Of a stretch of DNA of 64,000 nt, positions 1 through 11,089 are shown piece after piece. The first letter of the stretch is position 1. Each line of letters starts with the position of its first letter. The stretch is taken from the NCBI GenBank assembly GCA_963556495.2, contig OY747712.1:4355634-4419633 (forward strand), in the 5' to 3' direction. The translations under genes were made by a program, and so were the position numbers. The notes under the pieces were generated by a model. The model saw only the letters and a program-made list of their open reading frames with translations, had not been told where the DNA came from and did not search any database. The DNA is from Valencia hispanica (Eukaryota; Chordata; Actinopteri; Cyprinodontiformes; Valenciidae).

Positions 1-162
<162 letters not shown>

Positions 163-346
163 CTGCGATCTGCTCAGGATAAACAAACAGTTTCAAAGAC
201 ACAGCAATTTCAGCACTAAATTATGCGTGCGGCGACGCAAAAATGAACAAACAGGTAGAGCACTTAAAATTACTTTAACCCGAGAATGAACAAGATCTAA
301 CTCGTTAAAACTCTATTTTCTCTATTATATCTGCCCAGACACAATA

Positions 347-1688
347 CAGGTCCTTCTCAAAAAATTAACATATTGTGATAAAGTTCATTCTTTTCCATAA
401 TGTAATGATAAAAATTTAACTTTCATATATTTTAGATTCATTGCACACCAACTGAAATATTTCAGGTCTTTAAATGTTTTAAAACTGATGATTTTGGCAT
501 ACAGCTCATGAAAACCCAAAATTCCTATCTCAAAAAATTAGCATATCATGAAAAGGTTCTCTAAACGAGCTATTAACCTAATCATCTGAATCAACTAATT
601 AACTCTAAACACCTGCAAAAGATTCCTGAGGCTTTTAAAAACTCCCAGCCTGGTTCATTACTCAAAACCGCAATCATGGGTAAGACTGCCGACCTGACTG
701 CTGTCCAGAAGGCCATCATTGACACCCTCAAGCAAGAGGGTAAGACACAGAAAGAAATGTCTGAACGAATAGGCTGTTCCCAGAGTGCTGTATGAAGGCA
801 TCTCAGTGGGAAGTCTGTGGGAAGGAAAAAGTGTGGCAGAAAACGCTGCACAACGAGAAGAGGTGACCGGACCCTGAGGAAGATTGTGGAGAAGGACCGA
901 TTCCAGGAAGGAGAAGGAAATGCCAAAAAGCCTGAAGTCCAGTGTCAAGTACCCACAGTCAGTGATGGTCTGGGGCGCCATGTCAGCTGCTGGTGTTGGT
1001 CCACTGTGTTTTATCAAGGGCAGGGTCAATGCAGCTAGCTATCAGGAGATTTTGGAGCACTTCATGCTTCCATCTGCTGAAAAGCTTTATGGAGATGAAG
1101 ATTTCATTTTTCAGCACGACCTGGCACCTGCTCACAGTGCCAAAACCACTGGTAAATGGTTTACTGACCATGGTATTACTGTGCTCAATTGGCCTGCCAA
1201 CTCTCCTGACCTGAACCCCATAGAGAATCTGTGGGATATTGTGAAGAGGAAGTTGAGAGACGCAAGACCCAACACTCTGGATGAGCTTAAGGCCGCTATC
1301 GAAGCATCCTGGGCCTCCATAACACCTCAGCAGTGCCACAGGCTGATTGCCTCCATGCCACGCCGCATTGAAGCAGTCATTTCTGCAAAAGGATTCCCCA
1401 CCAAGTACTGAGTGCATAACTGAACATATTTATTTGAAGGTTGACTTTTTTTGTATTAAAAAACCTTTCCTTTTATTAGTCGGATGAAATATGCTAATTT
1501 ATTGAGATAGGAATTTTGGGTTTTCATGAGCTGTATGCCAAAATCATCAGTTTTAAAACAATAAAAGACCTGAGAAATTTCAGTTGGTGTGCAATGAATC
1601 TAAAATATATGAAAGTTTAATTTTTATCAATACATTATGGAAAAGAATGAACTTTATCACAATATGCAAATTTTTCGAGAAGGACCTG
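347..1688 (+). mobile_element. Tc1/mariner-type DNA transposon (1342 bp)
   Basis: Ends are CAGGTCCTTCTC and its inverse GAGAAGGACCTG, flanked by TA at 345-346 and 1689-1690. The terminal inverted repeats are about 200 bp (roughly 347-570 and 1460-1688). Each holds an outer and an inner related motif around CTCAAAAAATTA, the IR/DR layout of Sleeping Beauty-like Tc1 elements. The other LTR copy shows the empty site ACAATATTAG at about 37307-37316, so both boundaries are exact. Confidence 0.96.
676..1411 (+). pseudogene. Tc1-like transposase, broken
   Basis: An ATG at 676 opens an N-terminal helix-turn-helix region (GKTADLTAVQKAIIDTLKQ). The frame is stopped by TGA at 793-795, continues to about 880, then shifts by one into the frame that runs 884-1411. 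The C-terminal part keeps the second catalytic aspartate (QHDLAPAHSAK) and the third acidic residue ([11 protein letters not shown]) of the DDE triad. The first aspartate region (FTDE-type) and about 100 residues of the middle are missing compared with the usual 340-residue length, so there is an internal deletion near 880. The product would be inactive. The element could be mobilised only by transposase supplied elsewhere, since the terminal repeats look good. Confidence 0.93.
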
Positions 1689-2287
1689 TATTAGTATAAA
1701 TGAACCAGTTCAGTCCTACTTTGCTTTGAAAGAGGTCCAGTACACTAGGAGGAGAGCAAATTGTGTCCGTAGTTGAGCAAGAAAAGGAAGAGTTATAAAA
1801 AAAAAACTACAGGATTTAAGGCCCGTGTGGCCCAAAAGCAGGCTGGAAGGCCTGTAGGTCAACATTTAACGAACTGTCTTGGAACAGTTCTGATATAACC
1901 CAGCTGGATACACCAACAGCAAATAGGGCACTTCGAAGCTTTGAAGTGAGTTCTTCCTCGGTACAGCGGGTCAGAACAAAAGAGAATCTTCACCGGTGAG
2001 ATGTCCTCTGTTCAGCAGTAGTTCATCCAAGAACTTCTAGCTGGAGTACAGTTTGAAAATGTTTGACTCCCACACTTATAGCCCCCATTGGTCGTGATGT
2101 CATTGCCGATGTCACCATGGGTGGTCACAGACCAATAGGAGTGTGTTGGGGGTCCCTGCTAGGATTGCTGGGAAATGCGGTCTTTGAAATGGGTCCCAGA
2201 CATCCAAAAGTCTGTTCAGTTCATCTTATGAGAAATGTAATCACAACACCACCATCACTAGTGTGTGAGTGTGTGCGCAAATGGGTA

Positions 2288-2980
2288 AATGGTGGAAGCC
2301 CTGGCGAGTCAGACATGCACTGAAAACAGACTTGACTTTGTGCACAGAATGCACACACAATTCTTTCTTTCAACACGAATTGGATAGCCCTTAAAAGCCA
2401 CCCAGATACCCCAAAGTCCCACAGCTCCCCCGAAAAAATACTTCAGGGGACACAGTCGTAGGCCTGATAGTAGTATATGGTGGTATACTCACTTTACCCC
2501 GTAAGCAATTCTGTGCGAATAAAGATCCGGTCCATTGTTCCACAGCGAAAGCCACTGAGGATAACCCGATTTATTTGAAATGGCCCCTTAGACTATTTAC
2601 AATAACTGCGTTCTACCAGGAAAAATGATTTAACTTAAAAAGGGCCAAAGTATTTTCTGTGGTATGCAGCTCAGTGAGTTTAGTACAATTGTTTTTCCTC
2701 CACAACTTCCTTGACTTTATCAGCATTTCCTCTTATCCTTCCTGTTGTTTTTTTCAATCAACACCCATGATGGTACAGATTACATCTTTGTGAGCCTTGG
2801 TTTTAAATATATTTCCAACGTATTTAAAAAATAATACCACCTATTATTGAAACATGTTCTCCCTATGCAGGCATATACAGATCTGACCCAACTGATTTTA
2901 TAAAACTTTTTCACGGGGAAAACAACATTTTACCAAATATTCACTAAAATGTCAGCCTATTCAGTTTTGAAACCATTTTC
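2288..2980. repeat. Duplicated block, paralogous to 21976-22672
   Basis: About 690 bp matches 21976-22672 at high identity in the same orientation. Read on the minus strand, the middle of both copies (about 2400-2580 and 22080-22260) encodes a decayed reverse-transcriptase piece with an RFVDLKKAYDC-type motif, clearest in the second copy. A LINE fragment was therefore already present when the block was duplicated. No intact gene. Confidence 0.85.
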
Positions 2981-3226
2981 ACCTTTGATTTATTGATTTC
3001 AATTTCTTCCTGTTTGTGGTGGGCTGGTGTTGTGTGGCAGTGATCGAGGCAAATCTCACATTTACTAATATGGAAGGTCTGAAAAGATTTTGTTGCATAC
3101 AATATTGGTCAACAAGTTTCTGGATCCAGTAAGGTGTATGCTGATCCATGGGTTGTGTGACAGTAGAGAACATACAACATGAACATAACCATGTGATAAA
3201 AGTTCTGGGATTTTTATACACCTGTT

Positions 3227-3420
3227 CTTTTTTATATACAAACATCTTCAGAGACAGACCGACTTCTAATCAAAATGAAACAAAAACTATCATACCTATT
3301 CTGGCTCTAATTCAGCTTCATAAGGAAACATTTGAAAGCTGTTCTTTCCCCAAGCAAGTAAAACATTTGTTTACTTCCTTTTAGGGAGAGCATCAAAAAG
3401 CATACAGTTTGATTAATTTT
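3227..3420 (-). promoter_or_regulatory. Degenerate copy of the GTPase-family promoter
   Basis: This stretch aligns with 31468-31625, the promoter region of the truncated GTPase copy. Minus-strand TATATAAA at 3231-3238 corresponds to the TATA box there. GAAACAAAAAC at 3277-3287 corresponds to the interferon-response-like motif at 31506-31516 and has the same one mismatch. I see no coding exon of the family below it, so this is probably the relic of another lost gene copy. Confidence 0.5.
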
Positions 3421-3689
3421 GATTAACTACAAATCATCTGTGGCTCTGCAATACACTGTAGAGCTCAAAAGAGTTTAAGGTACTTGTAGTGTATTCTCTC
3501 ATTATAAAAAACATCTTGTCAACAGGGATAATGTTTTAAGAATGAGACGGATGGAAGATAAACTCTAAGAGGGAAAATTCTGAGAATTTAGTGCACCAAA
3601 ATCTAAATGAGATGATTGGGTAGAGATTTTGGTTGGCTGTCATGGAAGAAAAGATCTTCTTCCTTGTCTTGATATCCTACCTACAGCTT

Positions 3690-4700
3690 TTCTAAAGAAA
3701 GTTCTTCCTGTCACTGGGTCTGATCTTGTTCAAATAGAGCACATCACCCCAGTTCTAAAGTCCTTACACTGGCTCCCTGTAGCTCAGAGAATAGACTTCT
3801 AAATACTTTTACTGGTTTATAAATCATTACATGGCTTAGCACCAAAGTATGTTGAAGACCTGTTGTCACGGTACCAACCACCAAGACCACTCAGGTCCTC
3901 CAACTCTAGCCTACTAAACATCCCTAGACTCAGAACCAAACATGGAGAAGCAGCTTTCAGTTTCTCAATCCATCCATCCATTTTCTGTTCCCGTCCATCC
4001 TAATGCAGGGTTGGAGGGGGGCTGGTTCCTGTCTCCAGCAGTCAAGGGGCGAGAGGCGGGGTTCACCCTGAACAGGCCGCAAGTTCATCGCAGGGCAACA
4101 AAGAGACACACAGGACAAACAACCATTCACCCACACACACACACACACACACACATACCTAAGGGCACAGTGGCGCAGTTGGTAGCACTGTTGCCTTGCA
4201 GTAAGAAGGTCCTGGGTCCGAATCCCAGCCAGGGGTCTTTCTGCATGGAGTTTGCATGTTCTCCCTGTGCATGCATGGATTCTCTCCGGGTACTCTGGCT
4301 TCCTCTCGAAGTCCAAAAACATGACTGTTGGGCTTTCAGTTTCTATGCTCCCCTTATCTGGAACAGACTTCCTGACAAATGAAGAGCTGCTGAAACTCTG
4401 AACTGCTTTAAATCGAGACTAAAAACCCATCTGGTTAAAATTGCCTTTGAGTAAATGATTACTGTCATATGTATCAAATGTGTTCATGCTCTCTTGCTTT
4501 ATTGTGTATCATGTGTTTTGTATATTTATTGTGCATCACATGTAATTTGTGATTCATGCTAATTTGCTACTTTTGCTTTTAAATTTCCAATGTTATATTC
4601 TATATTTGTTTGTTTTGTTTTTTAATCACCAAATCATGTAAAGCACCTTGAATTACCCTGTTGTTTAAATTGTGCTATACAAATCAAATTACCTTGCCTT
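3690..4700 (+). mobile_element. L2/CR1-type LINE, 3' fragment
   Basis: The plus strand encodes the degraded C-terminus of an L2-type ORF2, with residues like ITPVLKSLHWLPV and PPRPLRSSNSS. It resumes after a SINE insertion with FYAPLIWNRLPDK. The 3' untranslated end (TGTAAAGCACCTTGAATTAC near 4638) is shared with the fragment at 56280-56400. The LINE is 5' truncated, and a SINE (3966-4331) interrupts it with a clean target duplication. Confidence 0.85.
3966..4331 (-). mobile_element. tRNA-derived SINE with internal inversion
   Basis: The element is flanked by the 13-bp direct repeat GCTTTCAGTTTCT (3953-3965 and 4332-4344). The 3' half lies on the minus strand with its ATGG-type tail at 3966. 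The 5' half is flipped onto the plus strand from about 4165: A-box-like TGGCGCAGTTGG near 4172, B-box-like GGGTCCGAATCCC near 4214. A (CA)n tract lies near the junction. One insertion holding two opposed halves is the pattern expected from twin priming. Confidence 0.85.
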
Positions 4701-4739
4701 GCCTTTAATAAGGATGAGGCTAAAGTCCCGTTTTCTTGT

Positions 4740-5213
4740 ATTTATTAAGCAGATCGGCCAGAATCATCATATAGGGCCCCAGAGCTGGGCAAAGCGCCAA
4801 CTCTTCTGTACCCTCTCATTACTCCCAGTTTATGATATCAAGTAAGAACAATATTTTTCTCCTCACTTCCTCCAACGCCATCTTGATGTCTAGTCCCCCA
4901 AGGTTAACAAAACACTTCACACTGCAGAGCCGAAGGGAACGAGGTCAGAGGGCCTACTAATTAAATCTGCTCCTCACTGACGTCTAAACACTCTTATGGT
5001 CTCTATATGACATATTCCCTAGATGCATTTACATGCAACTGATCAATTAATTCACATTACCTCGAAATATTCCCATCACAGTGGATATGTTGGAGTTTGT
5101 GCAGTGTTTGTTTTCACGCTCATTATTCAGTAAATAACTGTATTTATTTAAACTTAGAAAATTATAGCTTAGTCCTCAGTAGTATGGAAGCATGTGTAAC
5201 ATAAGTCAAATTA
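4740..5213. other. Intergenic, partly duplicated
   Basis: No gene seen. Bases about 5060-5190 (the GGATATGTTGGAGTTTGTGC region onward) align with 22700-22810, so this is a piece of the same duplicated block as 2288-2980, separated from it by later insertions. Confidence 0.5.
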
Positions 5214-5585
5214 AAATGGATTAGCAGAAATGCTTTTTCATTTTCAAAATCTAGCTGCAATTTTTTACTCATAAATAAAATTAAAAAGAAATAATCCAAA
5301 CTGCTTTTTCATTTTACAATTCAGCAGTGCTCATTCTGTAACTTAATTAAAATAAAAAAAAGGGCATTTAAGATTTAATTCAATTTGAAATGTCAAAGTG
5401 GAAAATTAAAATGCATTAGCAGAAAGGCTTTTTCAATTTCTGAATAAAAATGCCATGTTTGACTCATAAATAAAATTAAAAACGAATCATCCTAACTGCT
5501 TTTTCATTTTACAATTCAGCAGTGCTCATTCTGTAACTTAATTAAAATTCAATAGAAAAGAGCATTTAAGATTTAATTTTCAAAT
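5214..5585. repeat. Tandem duplication of about 190 bp
   Basis: Two AT-rich units, about 5214-5390 and 5408-5585, share long stretches such as CATTTTACAATTCAGCAGTG and the following 40 bases. They are a simple head-to-tail duplication of non-coding sequence. Confidence 0.85.
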
Positions 5586-6393
5586 TGCACCCCAGCAAAA
5601 TAGTTACAAAATTCAATTTGAAACAACAAATAACAACAAAAATTCCACAATCTGCCGTTTCAAAACAAGTCATTCATCTGAACGGTAAACTGTAAGGATG
5701 AAATTAAATCGTCTCCATTCTAAAATGGCCTTTCATTCCATTTTTTACCCTATGTGTGTTACCTGAGAAAACAAAAGCTGACATCAGATAAGTGACTTTA
5801 TTTTATTATTTATCTGAGACACTGTATTGGGCAGAGCTCCTTCCATTCAGCTTCCAGCTGCAAAACATAGCGGTTGATTGTCACTGAAACATTTTAACAC
5901 ACATGAATACAGTCAGAGGTCCAGTCTGCCTTTAGTTGATCAATAAGCAGCGCCCTTGGGCTCAGTAACATCTGTGGTAGCTAATAGCAACCACCAACAC
6001 TAACTGAAGTTGGAAACCAGTCAACACAAAAACATGTTGATCCGTAGCACCGGTTTTGAGAAGCTCCATAATTAGTGTGGAGTGTGGCTCCAGCGCTGCC
6101 ATGGTGTCTGTCGCTACCCTACCCGCATTTTCGCATGCAAAACAATTTCCGGGTCATCTACATCCCAGCAATTAAATATTAAAAACAAATTATTTCATGC
6201 TGCCCGTTTTTCAATTTTGTATTTTTGATCCGAGACAAAACTTTAAAACATGAGAAACAAGGCATTTTTCGTATTTTGTTTCTGATTTAAAAGCAAATAA
6301 TACAATAAACAATCACATTTTCGTTTTTTGACTTTTGTGTGTCAATCAAAAATAGAACGAATGATAAACGGATTGTTTTTTTTGTTATTTGTT
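5586..6393. other. AT-rich intergenic sequence
   Basis: No coding region, RNA gene or clear element boundary recognised. Confidence 0.4.
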
Positions 6394-6463
6394 GGCACTG
6401 GGCCGTGACGACAACTCCTCATTCTCAATATGAGAATGAGGAATTGTCGTCACGCCCAGTGCC
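6394..6463. repeat. Near-perfect hairpin, 33-34 bp arms, 3-base loop
   Basis: The left arm 6394-6427 and right arm 6431-6463 are reverse complements except for one inserted base and one mismatch; the loop is ATA. The right arm and its flank (to about 6495, including GTCGGCCATGTTGTCAGG) are also related in inverse orientation to 7995-8065. The hairpin is probably a terminus of a larger inverted-repeat element. Confidence 0.9.
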
Positions 6464-8102
6464 CCGCCCCCGTCGGCCATGTTGTCAGGATACCCGCCAG
6501 AAGCAGAAGGCGTTCATTTGTTGGTATCAGAGCAGCTTAACAAATATGTGCCAGTGTTGTCTGAGTGCCTCTTTGTTGTTGAGTATTGAAATCAATTCTC
6601 AAAAAACTTTATGTGGCTTACCAGTATTTATTCAGAACTATAATATATAAGCAAATAGAAATTACGAATTAAAATTTAAAAAAGTTGAAACAGTAAACTG
6701 TGCAAAAAAATGATGTGCAGTAGGCCTAGCCTACAAAAAATTTTTATTTCACCATGTCCTCTAACTTTAGCCGGGGACATGTCTCCACCACTTTTCTAAA
6801 CTTGATGCAGAATTTCTTACCAGCGCAGATCTAACATCCACTTGTGCTCCCAGCACAATTTCCTCATCATCAGTATCTGAACGGACTATTATTTAAATGA
6901 CTCCATTGCACTTTCTTATACAGTCATCGATGCTGCAGCGTTCTTTGCAGTGGATACATCAAGGTTTTAGTCCGTATGCAAACATGTTCAGGTCAGAGTC
7001 CTGCAGTGCCGCTGATTCCCGTTTCAAGATGGAAAAATACATCAATTAAATTTAATGGCTCTGGCTGAAGTTTTTTTACTGCAGGTTAAAAAATTTTAAT
7101 TTAATACTTTTGTTTGTTTACGACTCCCAAAGAGATGGTGTTGATATATTGTGTTTATGGAGAGAACATCCCAGAATATTCCCCCAGCTTTGCGCTGACA
7201 CCAGAATGTTCCCGCTATCCTGCGCTGCAGAGAGATTTATCTGTGACTGAATTTGTGATTCAGGAACGGAGAGCGCAGATAAAGCCAGGGACTGTGGACA
7301 ATACTTTGTTACTGCACAGAGATCTCTGCATCAAATAAATATCAGCTGTACAATGTTTCAAAGAATTAAAAGGGACATAATTCATTGTAATATAATTTAC
7401 AATCAAATGGGGATTGTGTTATTTTTCTTCTTTGATCGGTTTTTTAAAACTAGCCTAATGGAAAAATGTAAAGGCCGTAGTTAGCAGGGCTCCTTACTGT
7501 GTGGCAGGAAAATCGAGTGAGAAAATGGAGCAGGACATCACACAAAAGTTCACTTTCTGATGGAACCATCCCACTACTCCATCAGGTAGTGAGTGCATTC
7601 ACAAAAAAAACACCATCTGAAGAGTGTTTGTGTGATGAGCTTTTGTCGTCACTTTATTATGACGCAACCTCTATTCATCAGTACAATAATCAGAAACACA
7701 TGGGGACCCGCAAACTAACAGCGTCCTTCATTGTGAAAGTTTACAGTTTACGCCACTGACCACTTGATGCAGACGCACAGTCATTTTCAACTTTACGCAC
7801 AGAGTTTAGGAAACTGAATCAATTCAAATCAATTCACAGTTTCTCCACGTAAAGACCCTTTTCTTTGGCCTTCTGCTTCTCCATTTCTTCTTAATGTTTT
7901 CCGTAATTTCTCCGTTTAAATGCGTAATTCCAGTCGTCTTTCCTGCTCCGTCTCTGTGTCGCTCTGACAGTGTTGCCCATGGCAACTGATAGTATAGCCT
8001 GACAACATGGCCGACAGGCTCAGACCCCGCCCAAATTGTTACGTGTCTTCTCATTCTCGTCGTGTGTCTCCTCCTTCTCAATTAGCTACCACAGATGTTA
8101 CT
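6464..8102. other. Non-coding, possible body of an inverted-repeat element
   Basis: Bounded by the inverse-related segments 6431-6495 and about 7995-8065. I found no transposase or other recognisable coding inside; open frames at 7114-7338 and 7499-7759 resemble no family I know. Confidence 0.35.
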
Positions 8103-9208
8103 GTATGGAATTATATGTCAGTCAAAAATCCCAAGCGAGATTTTCAACCCTCCCCTGCGTGTATTCAACAAGGCACGCACGTAATTGCTCACGCGCGCAT
8201 ATTCAACAACACGCGCGTGTAGAATTCATCTCATGGGTATCCAACAACCCGCGCATGTGGATTTCACCTCACGCGCTCTACATGAAGCTTTCATACACGC
8301 GTGAAAGTAAATCTTAGGAGAGGAAATTCTGCGCGAGCGAGTAAAAGACTTTTGACTGTTTGGATGAGGAGCCTAAGGTCAGCACTGACTCTGTGTAATT
8401 GGTCTTTTTAAATCGGTAACGCCCACAGGATCAGTAGAGTTATGTTTTTTTTTCACAGTTTAACAATACAAGAAAATGGCATTTGTCAAAGAAAACATGA
8501 GTTTGGTGATGCCAGATAGCCAGGAAAATAGCAAAAATACATTGGTGTAGCATTCAAGCAGAGAAAAAAAGAAAAACTAAAAACGTAAATAAATTAAATG
8601 AAATTAAAAATACAATTTACAAAGGGCTAGGAGTAAAAAGTTCACAATCAGTTCATTATATCCTTTCAAGTGAAGAAGAAGAAGAGTTTCAGTTCTTTCA
8701 GGAAGGTATAAAACAGAGGTTTGCATTTGAGAAATTTACATTTATGAATGAAAAACTAACAGAATATAAGTTATGACATTCAATATGAGGGTTTTTTTCT
8801 TTTCGTAGGATACTAAAAGTAATGTGATGTTTGGTGAACTCTTATGAAAAAAATCACTGATCCTGTGGGCGTTACTGATTTAAAAAGGCCAATTACACAG
8901 AGTCAGTGCCGACCTTAGGCTCCTCCTCCAAACAGTCAAAAGTCTTTTACTCGCTCGCACAGAATTTCCTTTCGAGGGCGCAGCCTCTTAAGATTTGCCT
9001 TCACGCGTGTATGAAAGCTTCGTGTAGAGCGCGTGTGAAATGAAATCCACATGCGCGGGTTGTTGGATACTCATGAGATGAATTCTACAAGCGCGGGTTG
9101 TTGAATATGCGCGCATGAGCAATTACGTGCCTTGTTGAATACGCGCAGGTGAGGGTTGAAAATCTCGCTCAGGATTTTTGACTGAAATATAATTCCATAC
9201 AAGTTGTA
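8103..9208. mobile_element. Long inverted-repeat (foldback-like) element
   Basis: Arms of about 330-350 bp (8103-8432 and 8861-9208) are reverse complements with scattered differences, around a spacer of about 430 bp. Each arm is rich in CpG and holds three diverged repeats of a motif like TTCAACAACACGCGCG. Subterminal repeats like this could be transposase-binding sites. The spacer has no transposase, so the element would be non-autonomous. I cannot define the target-site duplication or superfamily. Confidence 0.75.
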
Positions 9209-9329
9209 CTGTTCGTTCAGGGTGCGATCCTGAATAAAAAAGCGTAATAATTGACCATCTGCCTGTCTTTTCCTTCGTCACCATTCACCTGGGGAATGGA
9301 CATATTCTTTTTTTTTTGTTCTGTTTTTA

Positions 9330-9830
9330 CCTGTCTAAGTAAAAAATCCCTGGAACGTCTGCCGGTTGTCCAGAACGCTGCTGCAAGGTTAATCACTAGG
9401 TCACTTAAATATTCACATATCACCCCTTTATTAATCCAGCTGCACTGGCTCCTCATTCACTACAGAGTACATTTTAAAATTCTGGTCTTAACATATAGAG
9501 CTCTGAACGATCAAGCCCCATTTTATATTGGAGAGCTTCTGCATTCATATGTGCCCAGCAGGTCCCTGAGATCCAGTGATCAGGCCCTGCTGGTTACAAA
9601 GAAAGCTTGGCTGAAAACAAAAGGTGACAGAGCCTTTGCAGCAGTGGCCCCCTCCTTGTGGAACTCCCTTCCTCTCAGCCTGAGATCTGTGGACTCTGTG
9701 ATCTCTTTTAAAAAGCAGCTAAAAACGCATCTTTTTAAACTCGCCTTTGAATAGTTTTATTTTGTTTTTCTGTCTCCTGTGTTGCGTTTTATTGTAAAGC
9801 ACTTTGGGATTTTTATCTTGAAAGTTTTAC
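9330..9830 (+). mobile_element. L2/CR1-type LINE, 3' end
   Basis: The plus strand encodes the C-terminus of an L2-like ORF2 (LPVVQNAAARLITR, ITPLLIQLHWL, SRSLRSSDQALL, WNSLPLSLRSV), ending with a stop at about 9754. A short tail (TGTAAAGCACTTTGGGAT) and a TACT repeat tract follow. It is 5' truncated near 9330 and has no catalytic motif left. Confidence 0.88.
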
Positions 9831-9859
9831 TTACTTACTTACTTTGTCTGTTGAGACAC

Positions 9860-10096
9860 AACACTTACACTGATACCTGTAATTCTGTGAAACGTTTCCT
9901 TGAGATTTCTGGTGGTTCTGTGACCTGGGAACACTACAAAAGTGTACAGAAGTTGTTTAAGTGCAAGGGTCACATTTCTGAGAGCCCAACAGACAGTTGC
10001 CTTGGAAAACATGCTCCTCATCACAGATGTTATACAAAAAAACTGCCAGTTACAAAAAAAAGAAGTACAACAATACAAAGATTTTGCTCTGAGTGA
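9860..10096 (+). pseudogene. Coding-like fragment with Cys/His residues, unrecognised
   Basis: An open frame continues past the LINE tail and ends at 10096. From about 9860 it contains spaced cysteines and histidines (CKGHISESPTDSCLG, HHRCYTKK), which look more protein-like than the neighbouring frames. It may be an exon or a captured fragment of a transposon protein with a small zinc-binding module. I recognise no family, and no splice signals settle it. Confidence 0.25.
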
Positions 10097-10529
10097 AGAG
10101 CATTTCCACGATAAGTCATGTGAGAGATGTGTGGGCCGAGAATGTTTAGATAAATTATTGATGGTCGTGTTGCCCAGGTAACTGACTCAGGGTTTTCACT
10201 AAACCTGCTTTGTGAAACGGGCCCGTGGTAGAACTCTCCAAAAAGGTGCAGAAAAATACAGGAAGCCAAACAGACAAAAACAAACAAACACCCCAAATTA
10301 CTAAAAGTAACAACAGAAAGTGAAATTGCATCAGCAATTTCCCAGTACTAAGTGATAAGTAGACCAATTGCTGAATTATATTTTTTAACCCAACAGTGCT
10401 TTGAATCAATTACAACGTCCTTTGATGTTTATCTGTCATAAGGCGTTTGGTCGAGGCAAAGCCAAGGCCCAGACAGTCACTCAAAAGGCATATTTTAAAC
10501 GTTTTAATAATGAAGGGAAACATACAGGT

Positions 10530-10892
10530 TGTTAGGTAAAATAATAATGTATTATTATTATTTTCTTAGGGTGTCTTTCTAATGTACTTTTTAAATGTCA
10601 TTTTGGTTTCAGTCACATGCTCATTTGCATGACATCCTGTTCTTTTAATATGTTAATGAAGTGTGACTAAATAAAGAGAGACTGCAGAGGGGATGCTCTT
10701 CGAGACCAGAGACTATGACACTGGGAGGCTGAGAACAGACAGACACGGTTGGCTCATTCCTTATAGTATTTTCCTGGTCTCCCTCTGCAGAACTGATTAT
10801 CCACATCTACCTCTGCAGAGCTTATTGACTCCATATTCTCTCCGACCTTTGTGTGTGATTCTTTGTAGGTCAACCACTTTTTTAACCTAACA
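10530..10892 (+). repeat. 5' LTR, 363 bp
   Basis: Bounded by the inverse pair TGTTAGGT and ACCTAACA. Its last 67 bp recurs at 11018-11084 with two or three differences, which identifies the second, truncated LTR. Confidence 0.9.
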
Positions 10893-10895
10893 TCT

Positions 10896-10910
10896 TGGTG
10901 CCGTGACTCG
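10896..10910 (+). promoter_or_regulatory. Primer-binding site, tRNA-His type
   Basis: TGGTGCCGTGACTCG, three bases after the LTR end, is complementary to the 3' end of animal tRNA-His. This is the expected place and sequence for minus-strand priming in a Metaviridae/gypsy-like or retrovirus-like element. Confidence 0.85.
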
Positions 10911-11089
10911 ACGTACGGAGCACTCCCGCTGGTGGTCTCCGTCGAAGGGCTGTTCTTGACGTCCAGATCGCTGAATTGCTGCACTGGCCGGCTGCATAAC
11001 TTCCACGAGGACCCCCTTGACTCCATATTCTCTCCGACCTTTGTGTGTGACTCTTTGTAGGTCAACCACTTTTTTGACCTAACACAGGT

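Larger units (their letters stand above)
10530..11084 (+). mobile_element. LTR retroelement reduced by internal deletion
   Basis: The element starts TGTTAGGT and ends ACCTAACA, is flanked by the 5-bp direct repeat CAGGT (10525-10529 and 11085-11089), and carries AATAAA near 10670. In order it holds a full LTR (10530-10892), a primer-binding site, about 107 bp of leader, and the last 67 bp of the second LTR (11018-11084). All coding sequence and most of the 3' LTR are gone. It is a decayed retroelement with no protein potential. Confidence 0.92.
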
